The notes beneath the pieces were generated by a model that worked only from the letters and a program-made list of their open reading frames with translations, had not been told where the DNA came from and ran no database searches. From assembly GCA_006503475.1 (NCBI GenBank), contig RSEH01000102.1, forward strand, positions 89,444 through 153,443: a stretch of 64,000 nucleotides of DNA. The letters run 5' to 3'. Position 1 is the first letter of the stretch. Each line of letters opens with the position of its first letter. A program made the position numbers and the translations under genes. Shown here piece by piece: positions 10,021-20,011 of the stretch. The stretch is from Stentor roeselii. Lineage: Eukaryota; Ciliophora; Heterotrichea; Heterotrichida; Stentoridae.

Positions 10021-11199
10021 ATGTTGTTGCTGCTGCTCTTACCAGTCACTCTCTCTCTTAGCATTGAACTATTCAGGACAGTCGACTCCAGATATCGAAC
10101 CCGACAAATAATCGGGGGACAATCATTCGACCTAGTGTTATCCTTCGACACAAATCTTCTAATGGTGCTTGACTCGTCATCCGACACCTGTTTCAATCTA
10201 GACTCATGCTACAACAAAGATTCCTCAAAATCCTCAAAGCCAATAACTCAGAACTCTGAGAATTGTTGGTCCACAGTTCAAATCTCATCGACAAGCGAGT
10301 GCGCATATAAATACAAGTCAGATTGGAACTACACAAATGAAGGAGCCTTGAGTTCCGACACTATTCTGGTGGGCTCAACAACGATAAAAGACCTTGTCTT
10401 TGGAAGAATCTTGAAAGAGTCCGAGTCTCTTAAAGCCGGAGGGATTTTGGGGCTTGGCCCTTCGAATCTTGACGAGTTGTATGGAACGAGTTTGATTGAA
10501 ACTTTGATTAATGTATGTCTTAGGTAGGATGAAGGCACCCATTCAGTGCTTGGGATTTGTGTCGATGGAAATAAAGGATTTTTGCATGTGGGCGGATTTG
10601 ATAGCAGGTATAACTTGAATAACTTTGCGGTTTATCCACAGGTCTTTAATGATAGGTACTCCGTCAGCTTATCCAGCGTGAAAATCGGAGGCAAGTCAAT
10701 AGCAGTAGATCTAGACGCCCGTTTAAACCCAGGAAGCGATTTCTTATTATTTCCTTACAAAATCATAAAACAAATGATATCCGAGTTATCATCATTCTAC
10801 CAAACCTCCTGCCAACAAGCTCTATGCGAAGAAGACGGTCATGTTTTTTTCGGTCACAGTCTGATCCGTCCACCAAGCGAGTACCCAGAAATCATTCTAA
10901 ACATTCAAGGCTTCGAGATAAGACTTCGAGGGTTCCTTAAAAAATGCGGCACCGAGCATTACTGCAGCGTGATCCGAAGTTCCTCCGATCACGTAGTGAT
11001 CGGCTCCGCTGTTCTTGAAGAGCTTTACCTGGTGATCGACATGGAAAACAGTAAACTCGCTCTAGCAAAACGAAAAGAATGTCGAGAAAGTGACGACCTT
11101 ATCGTGATATACGAATGGGAACAGCACTTTTTCGCTGTGATCTTCAAACTCTTCATGGTTTTCTCTTCTTTAATCATGATCGTCGTGATCGGCTGGTAA
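10021..11199 (+). CDS. Membrane-anchored pepsin-like (A1 family) protein, probably catalytically dead
   Basis: Exons 10021-10512 and 10528-11199 join across a 15-nt intron to give 387 aa. A signal peptide (MLLLLLLPVTLSLS) and a C-terminal membrane helix (FFAVIFKLFMVFSSLIMIVVIGW region) flank a two-lobed aspartic-protease-like domain. The lobe fold is supported by GGILGLGPSNLDELYGTSLIETLIN, FLHVGGFD, SVSLSSVKIGGKSI and VVIGSAVLEELYLVIDMENSKLALAK. At the first active site the family DTGSS is replaced by D-T-N-L-L. At the second, DSGTT is replaced by N-P-G-S-D, so the second catalytic Asp appears lost. A binding or structural role at the surface or endomembranes is likelier than proteolysis. Confidence 0.8.
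10513..10527 (+). other. 15-nt intron
   Basis: GTATGTCTTAGGTAG, phase 0, with in-frame TAG. The neighbouring AG at 10522-10523 is too close to the donor to be the acceptor. Confidence 0.88.
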
Positions 11200-11286
11200 T
11201 TTTCACTCAGGCGCTGCGGAAAAAGTTATGAACTTGAATTTGAAATTATTTCAGGAGATGATGACTAAAGTTAATTATTGTAATCT

Positions 11287-11955
11287 TCAGTCTTTCACCT
11301 TTCCTCGCTTTACTGGAAGGTTTTCACTTGTGAACTCATCGATGATGTTTTGAAGTAAAGAAAAAGTCTCACGACTTACGAGGTCCAATTTGATTTTAAC
11401 TTTTTCGTTATCACATTTTTCAGCGGCTTCAGGGCAATTTTGACTGACGATTTCGACGATTTTTTCCAGAGCAGGTTGACCGAGTTTTCTGACACTTTCA
11501 GTTAATTTCCACTTTTCTTCAAAAGTTACGTTTTTGAGGTCTTCCAAGATATGTTCTTCACTTTTCGTTATTTTTGAAGGGTGTGGAAGAGGGACTCGGA
11601 ATTTTGAACAGTATCTTTTTGTTTGCTTTTCTAGGAAAAGTGCTTGTTGGTGGATTTCCTGAGTCGCGATTACAGTTGATTGCTCGTTGTAACGTTTGCA
11701 GTTGTCCCAGACTAGCTGGACTTCGGAGATGAACTCGTGAAGGGTGCGGTAGTGACGAGTTTTTAATCGTTTCTTGATTGTTCCGATGTCCATTGGGTTT
11801 TTTATGATTATTGGGTACATCGGGATGTTTAGTCTTTTGTAGTCCACTGGAATTAAAAAGTCTTGGCATTCTTCGTGAAGTTCTAGGGTTGAAAGCAATT
11901 GCTGTGCTTTGTGCTCGTCTTCTTTAGATAGACTGACTGGTGTTTACCCTTCCAT
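11287..11955 (-). CDS. Small BET-type protein: one bromodomain plus NET (extraterminal) domain
   Basis: Exon 1 is only 8 nt (11948-11955, ATGGAAGG). A 15-nt intron separates it from exon 2 (11287-11932), giving 217 aa. The bromodomain (about 8-110) has YPIIIKNPMDIGTIKKRL and the acetyl-lysine-binding Asn in KRYNEQ. The segment from about 125 to 205 matches the NET domain (FEEKWKLTESVRKL, LEKIVEIV, IKLDLVSRETFSLLQNIID). BET proteins read acetylated histones and recruit transcription factors. This one has a single bromodomain instead of two, like the short forms of protists. The tiny first exon explains why the continuous frame seems to lack an ATG. Confidence 0.9.
11933..11947 (-). other. 15-nt intron after an 8-nt first coding exon
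   Basis: On the minus strand this is GTAAACACCAGTCAG, phase 2. Retention would create an in-frame TAA immediately. Its removal supplies the missing ATG of the bromodomain gene. Confidence 0.85.
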
Positions 11956-12149
11956 TATGGAATAATACCAGATCATGGAATCTGCAGTTTAAACAGTTTT
12001 TAGTCTTTCAGAATTTTGACTTTTAAATTTGAAGATCTCATCAACATAAAAAAAAAACCCGATTAAAATAACCCCATTCAAAAAAGACTTCAAAACATCA
12101 AAAGTCAGTCATTCAATTATACTAAATAGTTGTGGTCGATTTATTAAAT

Positions 12150-12791
12150 ATGGGACTGACTGGCTCCAAAAGATCTAAAATTTCTTCGAATGAAATTTCA
12201 GGAAACTACGAATTCGAAGTTTACGTCCCTCAATACGAAGACAACGCAAGATACACTTCAAACCTTTCACTAAACACCTGGAGTTGTCTTCAGTTCAGCC
12301 ACAGGCACTCGACGATAACAGTGACTCAAGAAGGAGTCATTCTAGAAAGCATTCAGCTTGACCAGAACTTCGAAATAATCAACGAACAACCGGACGAGTT
12401 GATTTTTACTATCAAGTTCTCATCAGATAATCAAGGCTTCAGCAGGTGGAAAGTCAGATGCAAAAACATTCAAGAATTCCGCTCTTGGACTAAGTTCTTG
12501 AAAAAGTCTCTTAGGAAGAACTGGGCCGATAGTAAGAAATGCCAGGTAAGCCACATTTAGAGATGCTTCAAGAACTTCAAGTTGTTTTTAAGAAAACATC
12601 ATTGTCGTAAATGCGGAGAATGTATCTGTGATGAGTGCTCACCTTTTAGAAGTACTTTACCTGAACTTGCTTATAAGGAAATGGTCAGGATTTGTTTGAA
12701 GTGTGGGACGGAGATTGAACAGAATAGAAAAGGGAAGTCTTTATCGAATACTCCTAATTTTAGGGACCAGCGGAAAAGTAATTTACAATAG
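12150..12791 (+). CDS. PH-like/FYVE zinc-finger protein
   Basis: Exons 12150-12545 and 12561-12791 join across a 15-nt intron to give 208 aa. The N-terminal 115 residues look like a PH domain, ending in a helix with RSWTKFLKKSL. A FYVE finger follows: a WADSK stretch for the WxxD motif, CQRC, the basic RKHHCRKCG signature, CDEC, the R-x-C segment and CLKC. FYVE domains bind phosphatidylinositol 3-phosphate on endosomes. MGLTGS at the start fits N-myristoylation; an upstream in-frame GTG at 12132 is not the start. The intron lies inside the finger between the second and third ligand pairs. Confidence 0.9.
12546..12560 (+). other. 15-nt intron
   Basis: GTAAGCCACATTTAG, phase 0, with in-frame TAG. 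Its removal rebuilds the FYVE finger. Confidence 0.95.
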
Positions 12792-13372
12792 TAAATTTAA
12801 TTATGTGAAATTTAGAATTTTTAGACGATTTTTTTTTATGGTTTTGATTTAGTTTTTTTGATGGGATTTTAGGGGAATTTTTTAGTTGTTTTTGAGTGCG
12901 GGAAGTTGATACAATTAAATTTTAAGATTTTTGAATTTTTTTTTCTTGGAGGTTTTCATATATTTTTGTAAGTTTTTTACAGTCGTGTTCAGTGATTTAC
13001 TTATTTAGATTGATATTCAATTACTGACATTTGAACCATATAAACAATTACAATTATAGCTGCTAAGGAATCAAAATTAAAATTAAGTTATTTAATTATA
13101 GTGAATTTCTGACATCAAACCCAATCATTTTGTTGATGAAATGCATTAAATGATGACTGTTTCATAATACCGGATTTTGAAATTCTAAATTATAGCCTTT
13201 TTTCGCGATTTTATAGTAATTTCTCCCAAAGTTTATAATTTTTTTTTGAATTTTATAACCAGAAAGTAGAAAAAATATTTTAAATATACAAAATCGCATA
13301 GTCAGTATGTGCTTCGATTGAGATACAAACAGCTCTATTTGAATACTCAGATATCCATATATCTTCATAAAA
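12792..13372. other. Intergenic region, T/G-rich then A/T-rich
   Basis: Directly after the FYVE stop the plus strand is T/G-rich with long T runs (about 12792-12980). The remainder is plain AT-rich sequence up to the ATG of the WD40-channel gene. No gene or RNA was recognised. Confidence 0.5.
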
Positions 13373-16300
13373 ATGCTTGGAAATGTCGTCAAACTTAGAA
13401 AATCCTTTGATCCAGATGAAGACTTTACCAGAACAATAGACTACAAACTAATCTTATCCCAAGAACCCAATCTCAAAGAAGCCGATCCAATGGAAGAAGT
13501 TCTAGATTTTTTAAAATCTCAATCAATAAAAAGCATCCCAACTCCTCTTCAAGCGACCTGCATGCAAGTAACAAAATCTGAAACAAAAGCAGTTTTTACT
13601 TCAAGATCAATAAATAAAGGCCAATACTCAAATGAAAAGAACAAACAAGCAAGAGTGGCAGTTATGGACTTAATAACAGATGAAGTAATTATAGACCAAA
13701 GTGTAAGTTCAAAAGACTTATGGACCGTCGCCCTTTCTAATGACGACAAATTTATCTACGCAGGAGGTGCAGAAAGCATTATATTCAAATTCGACATCAG
13801 CGATTTAACAAGACTTGAAACATTTGAAGGACACTCAGATGAAATCAATCGAATTTGCATAAATTCTGAAAACAATTTGATGTTCACAGCCAGTGATGAT
13901 TACACTCTTCGCATGTGGGACTTGATCGAAAAGTCTGAAAGCCAGGTTCTGATAAGATCTGACAACAAACTCTACGCCCTTGATCTCAGTAAAAACGACT
14001 CTTATCTGGCAACAGGAGGAGTCGAATGCATTCTTTACATTTATGAACTCTCATTGAAAGGTGAAGGGAGCATCATAGGAAAAATCAAGAACAATTCTTG
14101 GATATGGTCTTGCAAAATCTCTAAAAATAACTCATTCGTCGCGCAAGGTGACGCAGATGGAAACTTAAAGATTTTCAAGTTCATGACCTGGGAAATGACT
14201 CACAATTTTCACATGACTCAAAGAATCAGCGATATTGGAATTTCAAGTAACGAGGAAATTGTAATAACAGGGTCGATGAATAGCAAAGTCAGCATCTGGT
14301 ACCTGAAAAATAATAAAGAACAGTCGTTTACTGGACATAAAGAATGGGTTAAAAGATGTATTTTTATTCAAAATGATTCTAAGGTGATCAGCTGTGGAGA
14401 TGATAAACATTTAAGGACTTGGAAAGTTCCTCAATTGGAGTTCGAGTCAGAATTTTCTTCTTTTGAAGGCTTTGAAGTTAAAGAAATCTGGAATTCTCAT
14501 GCGGATGATTTGGTTCGGGCTGTTATTAGAAGTGTTTCAGGACTTTCTTGCATTTCTTGGGATGAAAATGGAAATGTCAAGCAAGAATTCGAGTTTTCTA
14601 AGCAAAAAAATGCGATTTTTTCGGTTTCTAAAATTCATGACTTGATTATATCTGCTAATATCGCTGAAGGTGACTTGGGGAATGATGAGTTGATGGAAGA
14701 AGAGAAAGATTTAGATGTTCAGGTTATTAGTTTGGACTTTTTCGATATAAAAAGTGGAGATTTATTCAAATGTTGTAAATTTAGAAGAAATATTGATTTG
14801 ATTTATGCCTCGGTTTCTCTAAAGTTCTTTATAATAGGAGAACCTTATCGACTTTCAGTCATTGATTTTGAATCTTTTAGAATACTTCAAACTATTTATC
14901 TGATCAGTGAAAAAGCCTTGGCTGTTGTCGCACACAAAAGAGATGAGTTGCTTTTTATTGCTGAAACCAAGCAGATAAGTGCTTATTACTTCGACTTAAA
15001 GTCCAGAAACTTCATCCAACATGAAAGAAACTTTAAAAAACAAGAAGGTTTTTTAAGTTCTGCCAATTTATTTTTATCTGATAATTCACAGTTTCTCTAT
15101 TGTTTGACTAGTGATTTTTTTGAGGTGATTCATTGCAAATCATTCAGCACAGTCGTGAAAATAAATGAACGGTTTCTTGGATGTTTTTCTAATATAAACG
15201 ATACAATTTTTCTATACACAGAGAACTTGATCATGATTCACTCCTCTGAGACATTTCAACATCTTTCAACTATTCGTAAGGACTACTCAATTTTAGGAAT
15301 AGTCCTTTCTAAAGATCTCAAGCACTTGCTGATCAGTACCAACAACCGAATAATAAAATCAGAAAATCCTTTGAACCCTTTGAGGACATCTTTAATAGGC
15401 GATTATTCAAATTTACATAAGTTTCAATCATGCATCGGGTCTTTATTTGATAAAAGTTTTGATTCTTCTGGTCTTGATTTTACATGGTTGATAGAACCTG
15501 CTCATGTGAACTTGTTTCATGTTTTTGCTTATTTTAACATGGCAGAGGTGATTAACGAGTCTCTTTCAGTGAATCTTGAAAAATCTCCTATTATCTGTTC
15601 TCGTGAAGGTCTTTCACCATTGACAATCGCTTTAAAAATGAGATATACTGATAGTGTTCGATCAATCATCAAGTCACTTATTAAAAATTTAAAAGAAAGT
15701 ACTCCTGAAAATTTTTTACCTCAATTTTTATTCAAAATTATTGAAAATGACTTGGCTTTGCTGAACTTAAGTGGAAATTTCTCTTTACACAAGTTGTATA
15801 AATATGTGTTTAGACTTGATACTTCTTATTATCTTCCCAATTACTGCCCGTCAAAAGTAAAACTACCTTTAACAGTAAACAGTCAAGATTTTTTCCCTTC
15901 CCAAGAAGAGTTCGGAATCGCTGAAAGTGAAGAAAACACGAAAACCAAAGCAATTATTTTCAAAAAGTCTTTACTTCGGATGAATTTTGAAATGGGATCA
16001 AGTAAAAGTCTAGAATTTATAGACTCTTTAACAAAATGCGAAAATTTTCAGGTTTTTCAAACAGAGCTGATTTTAATTCTGTTGAAAGGAAAATGGAAAA
16101 AAGTGAAAATCATTATTTTTGGTCAAGCACTTGTTTATCTGACTTACTTGATTTTACTTTCTTTGTATTCAAGTCACGACTCTTCAAGATCGAAAGTATT
16201 TTTGATAGGTCCATTTGTAGTGAGTTTAATTCTTTATGCCTATGAAATGATTTTTATCATAATTGACTTCTTCGGATACTTCAAAGATTTTTGGAACATT

Positions 16301-17056
16301 GTCGATACTTTCCGTTCCTGGACAATGATAGTTTATTCAATTCTTGTCTGGTCAGGGTACTTCAGCATCTCTTCAAATAAAAGCAGCAACGAAAGACTCA
16401 TGCTTGCTGTTCTGATATTTATCAGCTGGATGCGAGGATTGACTTATTTCAGAGTTTTTGATAAGACAAGGTACTTAGTCAAGCTACTATTTCAAGTCTT
16501 TATCGATATTATTCCTTTTTTACTCGTCATTTTATATTCAATTGTGACATTTGCTTTGGTTTTCAGAGCTTTTGTTGATAGTCGTGAAAATGGATTTTTT
16601 CAGCATCTCACTGATTCTTACATGATCATCATCGGCAATTGGGACAACCCAAGTGAAATTGAGTTTTATTCTTTGATTTTATTTTTTGCTACTTTGTTGA
16701 ACCCGATCATTACTTTAAACTTGCTCATTTCGATATTGAGTGATACTTTCAGTAAAGTTAATGATAATCAGATTGTGGCGGATTCACAAGAGATGGCGAA
16801 TATGATTTTAGAAGTAGAAACTATTATGTTTTGGAAGAGAAAATCGAATGTGAAAAGTTTTTTACATGTTATGGATAATGATATTGATGCTGGGGAAGAT
16901 GCAACACAACTCAATCTTATTGTGAAGAGTATGAAGTCTAAAGTAGATAACATTAACAGTGAATTCTTGTTTCATGAAAAGATGGTGCAGAAGCTCAAGA
17001 AGAAAATTTATGAGTGTTCTTCTGAAGTGAAAGAAAAACTAAATGATTTGATATAA
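13373..17056 (+). CDS. WD40 repeat protein fused to a TRP-like six-helix cation channel
   Basis: This is a single uninterrupted frame of 1227 aa. Residues about 110-700 form WD40 repeats: GHSDEINRICINSENNLMFTASDDYTLRMWD, ISSNEEIVITGSMNSKVSIWYL and HKEWVKRCIFIQNDSKVISCGDDKHLRTWKV are clear, and later blades are degenerate. An ankyrin-like stretch lies near 730-790 (NLFHVFAYFNMAEVI, GLSPLTIALKM). From about 900 to 1150 there are six hydrophobic helices and a pore loop between the last two (YMIIIGNWDN), followed by a long last helix (LLNPIITLNLLISILSDTF) and a helical tail, as in TRP channels. A cytosolic WD40 platform gating or localising a membrane cation channel is the natural reading; the ion and ligand are unknown. 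Confidence 0.88.
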   Translation: MLGNVVKLRKSFDPDEDFTRTIDYKLILSQEPNLKEADPMEEVLDFLKSQSIKSIPTPLQATCMQVTKSETKAVFTSRSINKGQYSNEKNKQARVAVMDLITDEVIIDQSVSSKDLWTVALSNDDKFIYAGGAESIIFKFDISDLTRLETFEGHSDEINRICINSENNLMFTASDDYTLRMWDLIEKSESQVLIRSDNKLYALDLSKNDSYLATGGVECILYIYELSLKGEGSIIGKIKNNSWIWSCKISKNNSFVAQGDADGNLKIFKFMTWEMTHNFHMTQRISDIGISSNEEIVITGSMNSKVSIWYLKNNKEQSFTGHKEWVKRCIFIQNDSKVISCGDDKHLRTWKVPQLEFESEFSSFEGFEVKEIWNSHADDLVRAVIRSVSGLSCISWDENGNVKQEFEFSKQKNAIFSVSKIHDLIISANIAEGDLGNDELMEEEKDLDVQVISLDFFDIKSGDLFKCCKFRRNIDLIYASVSLKFFIIGEPYRLSVIDFESFRILQTIYLISEKALAVVAHKRDELLFIAETKQISAYYFDLKSRNFIQHERNFKKQEGFLSSANLFLSDNSQFLYCLTSDFFEVIHCKSFSTVVKINERFLGCFSNINDTIFLYTENLIMIHSSETFQHLSTIRKDYSILGIVLSKDLKHLLISTNNRIIKSENPLNPLRTSLIGDYSNLHKFQSCIGSLFDKSFDSSGLDFTWLIEPAHVNLFHVFAYFNMAEVINESLSVNLEKSPIICSREGLSPLTIALKMRYTDSVRSIIKSLIKNLKESTPENFLPQFLFKIIENDLALLNLSGNFSLHKLYKYVFRLDTSYYLPNYCPSKVKLPLTVNSQDFFPSQEEFGIAESEENTKTKAIIFKKSLLRMNFEMGSSKSLEFIDSLTKCENFQVFQTELILILLKGKWKKVKIIIFGQALVYLTYLILLSLYSSHDSSRSKVFLIGPFVVSLILYAYEMIFIIIDFFGYFKDFWNIVDTFRSWTMIVYSILVWSGYFSISSNKSSNERLMLAVLIFISWMRGLTYFRVFDKTRYLVKLLFQVFIDIIPFLLVILYSIVTFALVFRAFVDSRENGFFQHLTDSYMIIIGNWDNPSEIEFYSLILFFATLLNPIITLNLLISILSDTFSKVNDNQIVADSQEMANMILEVETIMFWKRKSNVKSFLHVMDNDIDAGEDATQLNLIVKSMKSKVDNINSEFLFHEKMVQKLKKKIYECSSEVKEKLNDLI

Positions 17057-18027
17057 GTAATCCAAATATCAAAATTTAATTTAATTGAAAATTGACTTAC
17101 CTTAGTTAATTTTGATAATCTAGTCTTTAAAATATTGTGACATTGAGACGAGGGCAGAGATAACGAAGCATAACAGAAGTAAAAAAAAGTGAAACTTATA
17201 ATTTTTCATACAAACTTCCAGTCATTAGAACTTTTAAAGTAATTTACTTTCCAAGAAAAAATATTATTTCGGTTTATTTTGTTAATTCTTACAATAATTA
17301 AAATAATTGAGCGAAAATATTAATAAAGCTACTCTGCTGATCAAAACCTGGAAGGAAAAAACAATTTTCCTTTAGAATTAATCAGCGCTACTTACTTGAT
17401 TATCAAAAATTCTTAGTATTCATTTATAACTTCTGATTTTTAGGTGATTAATTCCGAAATACTTATGTTGTCTTCAAGGTTGATTGACTTATTTAAAAGA
17501 TTCAAAAAAATTTCAGTGATTTGAAGCTGTTATTTTCGCATAATTTTTTCGGTTTTCAAGTAATGAAACCTTACTGGTACTGACAAAAGTTAAGAAAATC
17601 AAGATGATATAGAAGCTGATTTATATCTGAAAGTGAAAGAATATACTTTGCTGATAAAACTATTTTTTATATATTTGTCGACATATCTTATAAGTCCAAA
17701 CGTTTAAGAACTATATTAGTTCACTCCTGGTAGTAAAAGTAAAGATATTTATAATTTTTCGTTTTAGTTGATTAAGATGATTCAGACGAAAATATCAACA
17801 ATTTCATACCATAATCAAAAACCTAAGAATGAAGATCAATCACTGACCCAAGCGTTGAAAAACCATGAAAAATAATCCAAATTCAAAATAAATCCTCTAA
17901 TCATTCTAAAATTCTCAAAACCATCTCTTCAACATTCACCAACCAACCAACTAAATCTCTCCTACTAAAATATAAAAACCCTAAACACCTAAACCATTTT
18001 CATTAATAATCTTCCTTAAAATTGTAA
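17057..18027. other. Long intergenic region, C/A-rich near the downstream start
   Basis: There is no open frame over 60 codons. The first 800 bp is AT-rich and featureless. The last 150 bp is rich in C and A on the plus strand (ACCAACCAACC, AAAAACCCTAAACACCTAAACC) up to the MAPKKK start. The CCCTAAA-like units are not tandem and do not make a telomere. Confidence 0.5.
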
Positions 18028-19032
18028 ATGAACAGTAAAGGACAAATCAACACAAACAGCGAGAAACCTTTCACATCCTCTTCAGAGACCTCTCTAGACA
18101 CCCAAGAGTCCGAGTCTCCAAGTCTAATGTTAACCCTGGGCCGAGACCCATTTTTTGCTTCTCTTTCAGAACCTCCAGCGAAATTTCCAGTAACAGAGCA
18201 AAAACTTCCTGAAATCCAAATCGAGAGGCGAATCGGTCAAGGTACTTACGGGACAGTATTCCGAGCAATTCAAAGGCAAAACGGGAAATTTATCGCAGTG
18301 AAGGTAATTGAAATAGATAAAAAAGAAGCGAGTTTTCAAAGTCGACTTGATTTACTTGACAAGGAAATTTCGATATTAAAGCGATTTGAACACTCGAATA
18401 TTGTGAAGTACTTGGGAAGTGAAGTCAACTTGGCTGTTGATAGTCGGAAAGGAGAAGTCAGGATTCATATGGAGTATATGGCTGGAGGGTCTCTTAGTGG
18501 AATTGTTTCTCAATATGGAGCACTTACTGAAACTCTTATTAGGAACTTTGCTAGACAGATATGCAAAGGTTTGAGGTATTTGCATAGTCATGGAGTTGTT
18601 CATAGGGATCTCAAAGGCGCTAATATTCTTGCTGATGGAGATGGAAATTTAAAACTTGCGGATTTTGGAGCTAGTAAACATATTCAAGGACTTCCTATTA
18701 TCTCTGAAAATTCTGAACCTTGTAAAAGTATTCATGGGTCGCTTTATTGGATGGCACCGGAAATTATGAAAAGGGAAAGATATGGACGAAAGGTTGATAT
18801 TTGGTCTTTTGGATGTGTTATACTTGAAATGGCTACTGGGACTCACCCATGGCCCAACATCAGGACCTACGAAGAGCTATGCGCAAGTATCGCAAACATG
18901 TCAAAGCCCTTCATTCCCGAGACCCTAAGTGAAACCTGTCGAGACCTAATAGAAAAATGTTTAGAATACGACAAGAAAAAGCGACTAAACTCAACATCAG
19001 TCCTTCAGCACCCATTTTTAACTAATAACTAA
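18028..19032 (+). CDS. MAPKKK (STE11/MEKK-type) serine/threonine kinase
   Basis: The 334-aa protein has a 65-residue Ser/Thr-rich leader and a complete kinase domain (about 66-330). Key residues are the Gly loop GQGTYG (70-75), VAIK-type Lys92, catalytic HRDLKGAN (Asp194), DFG Asp212 and GSLYWMAPE in the activation segment. GSLYWMAPE and DLKGANIL are typical of MEKK/NPK1 kinases, which phosphorylate MAP kinase kinases. No regulatory domain beyond the short leader is present. Codon choice switches sharply inside the gene: T/G-rich until about 18840, then C/A-rich to the end. LRRC23 starts 4 bp after the stop. Confidence 0.93.
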   Translation: MNSKGQINTNSEKPFTSSSETSLDTQESESPSLMLTLGRDPFFASLSEPPAKFPVTEQKLPEIQIERRIGQGTYGTVFRAIQRQNGKFIAVKVIEIDKKEASFQSRLDLLDKEISILKRFEHSNIVKYLGSEVNLAVDSRKGEVRIHMEYMAGGSLSGIVSQYGALTETLIRNFARQICKGLRYLHSHGVVHRDLKGANILADGDGNLKLADFGASKHIQGLPIISENSEPCKSIHGSLYWMAPEIMKRERYGRKVDIWSFGCVILEMATGTHPWPNIRTYEELCASIANMSKPFIPETLSETCRDLIEKCLEYDKKKRLNSTSVLQHPFLTNN

Positions 19033-19036
19033 TAAA

Positions 19037-19984
19037 ATGAGCGACAGCGAAGAAGAAATCACTAAAAACCTGAACCACGCTCTAATCCGAAGACATCTTT
19101 CAGACTTCAGCAGAAATGCAGAAGGCACAGGTTTCGCATACTTAAAACTAGAACTCGAGAACCGAGAAACCGAGAACATCACAGAAGACCTGAGCGCATA
19201 TCAACAGTTGAAGTTCATTCATTTCACCGGAAACAAAATCAGCAACATATCAGTCCTTTCAAAGCTTCCAAACATTCTCAGACTTGAACTTGCCAACAAC
19301 AAAATAACGACTTTAGAGTTCTTTAACAATGAGGAAACCTTTTTGAATCTTCAGTATCTTGACTTGAGTAAAAATTTGATTCGGAACTTGACAGCGATAA
19401 GACTTCCTAAGTTGATTCACTTGTTACTCAACAACAATGAAATCATCAACACGGACTCTTTTTTAGGTCATCCGAACTTGAAGATCTTGGAACTCCGGGC
19501 AAATAAAATTTCTTACATCACTGGAATCAAAGGAATGCCGAAACTTGAAGAGCTTTATTTAAGTGAAAATAATATTTCCAGTTTTGAATCGATGGAAGAA
19601 ATGCTTTCTTTGAAGAGACTTCATTTGAGGAAAAATAGTTTTAATACTTTTGATGAGGAAAGACTTCCGGAATTACCTGAGATTATTTATTTGAACTTTA
19701 GGGAAAATTTGATTAAGGACTTGAATAAAGTCGCACTTTTAAAGAAGTATGGAAAATTGGAAAAAATTGTTGTTTCGAATAATCCTTGTTGGACTTCGCA
19801 GGATTTGATTAGGGAAATTCTTATTTTTATGCCAAGGATTGTTACGGTTAATAAAATTACTATTGAGGATCCTGATAGGGAAGTGGCTTATGATTTGGCT
19901 AGGGAAAGATGGAATGTCGCTGAGGCTGCACGAAAGGAAGCTGAGAGGAAGGCGCAAGAAGCTGCTGATAAGGGGGATTCTTGA
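19037..19984 (+). CDS. LRRC23: LRRC23-like radial spoke protein
   Basis: The 315-aa protein has SDS22-type 22-residue leucine-rich repeats. It matches LRRC23 along its length: GTGFAYLKLELENRE near the N-terminus (family: GNGLAHAYVKLEVKDRE), repeats from about 55 to 245, VVSNNPC near 250 and a charged Glu/Arg/Ala helix at the end. LRRC23 is a component of radial spoke 3 in motile cilia, so an axonemal role is expected. The start follows the MAPKKK stop by only 4 bp, both on the same strand. The coding strand goes from C/A-rich at the 5' end to T/G-rich at the 3' end. Confidence 0.85.
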   Translation: MSDSEEEITKNLNHALIRRHLSDFSRNAEGTGFAYLKLELENRETENITEDLSAYQQLKFIHFTGNKISNISVLSKLPNILRLELANNKITTLEFFNNEETFLNLQYLDLSKNLIRNLTAIRLPKLIHLLLNNNEIINTDSFLGHPNLKILELRANKISYITGIKGMPKLEELYLSENNISSFESMEEMLSLKRLHLRKNSFNTFDEERLPELPEIIYLNFRENLIKDLNKVALLKKYGKLEKIVVSNNPCWTSQDLIREILIFMPRIVTVNKITIEDPDREVAYDLARERWNVAEAARKEAERKAQEAADKGDS

Positions 19985-20011
19985 GATAGGGATTTAATGA
20001 GATTAGTCTTT

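Noticed and set aside
13162-13392. Minus-strand 76-codon frame before the WD40-channel gene
   Set aside because: It is AT-rich with Phe/Ile/Lys composition expected of random AT sequence, and it overlaps the channel start.
17960-18000. CCCTAAA-like strings as telomere or chromosome end
   Set aside because: They are isolated, not tandem, and lie within a C/A-rich 5' flank. The same applies to GGGTTAGGG near 23345.
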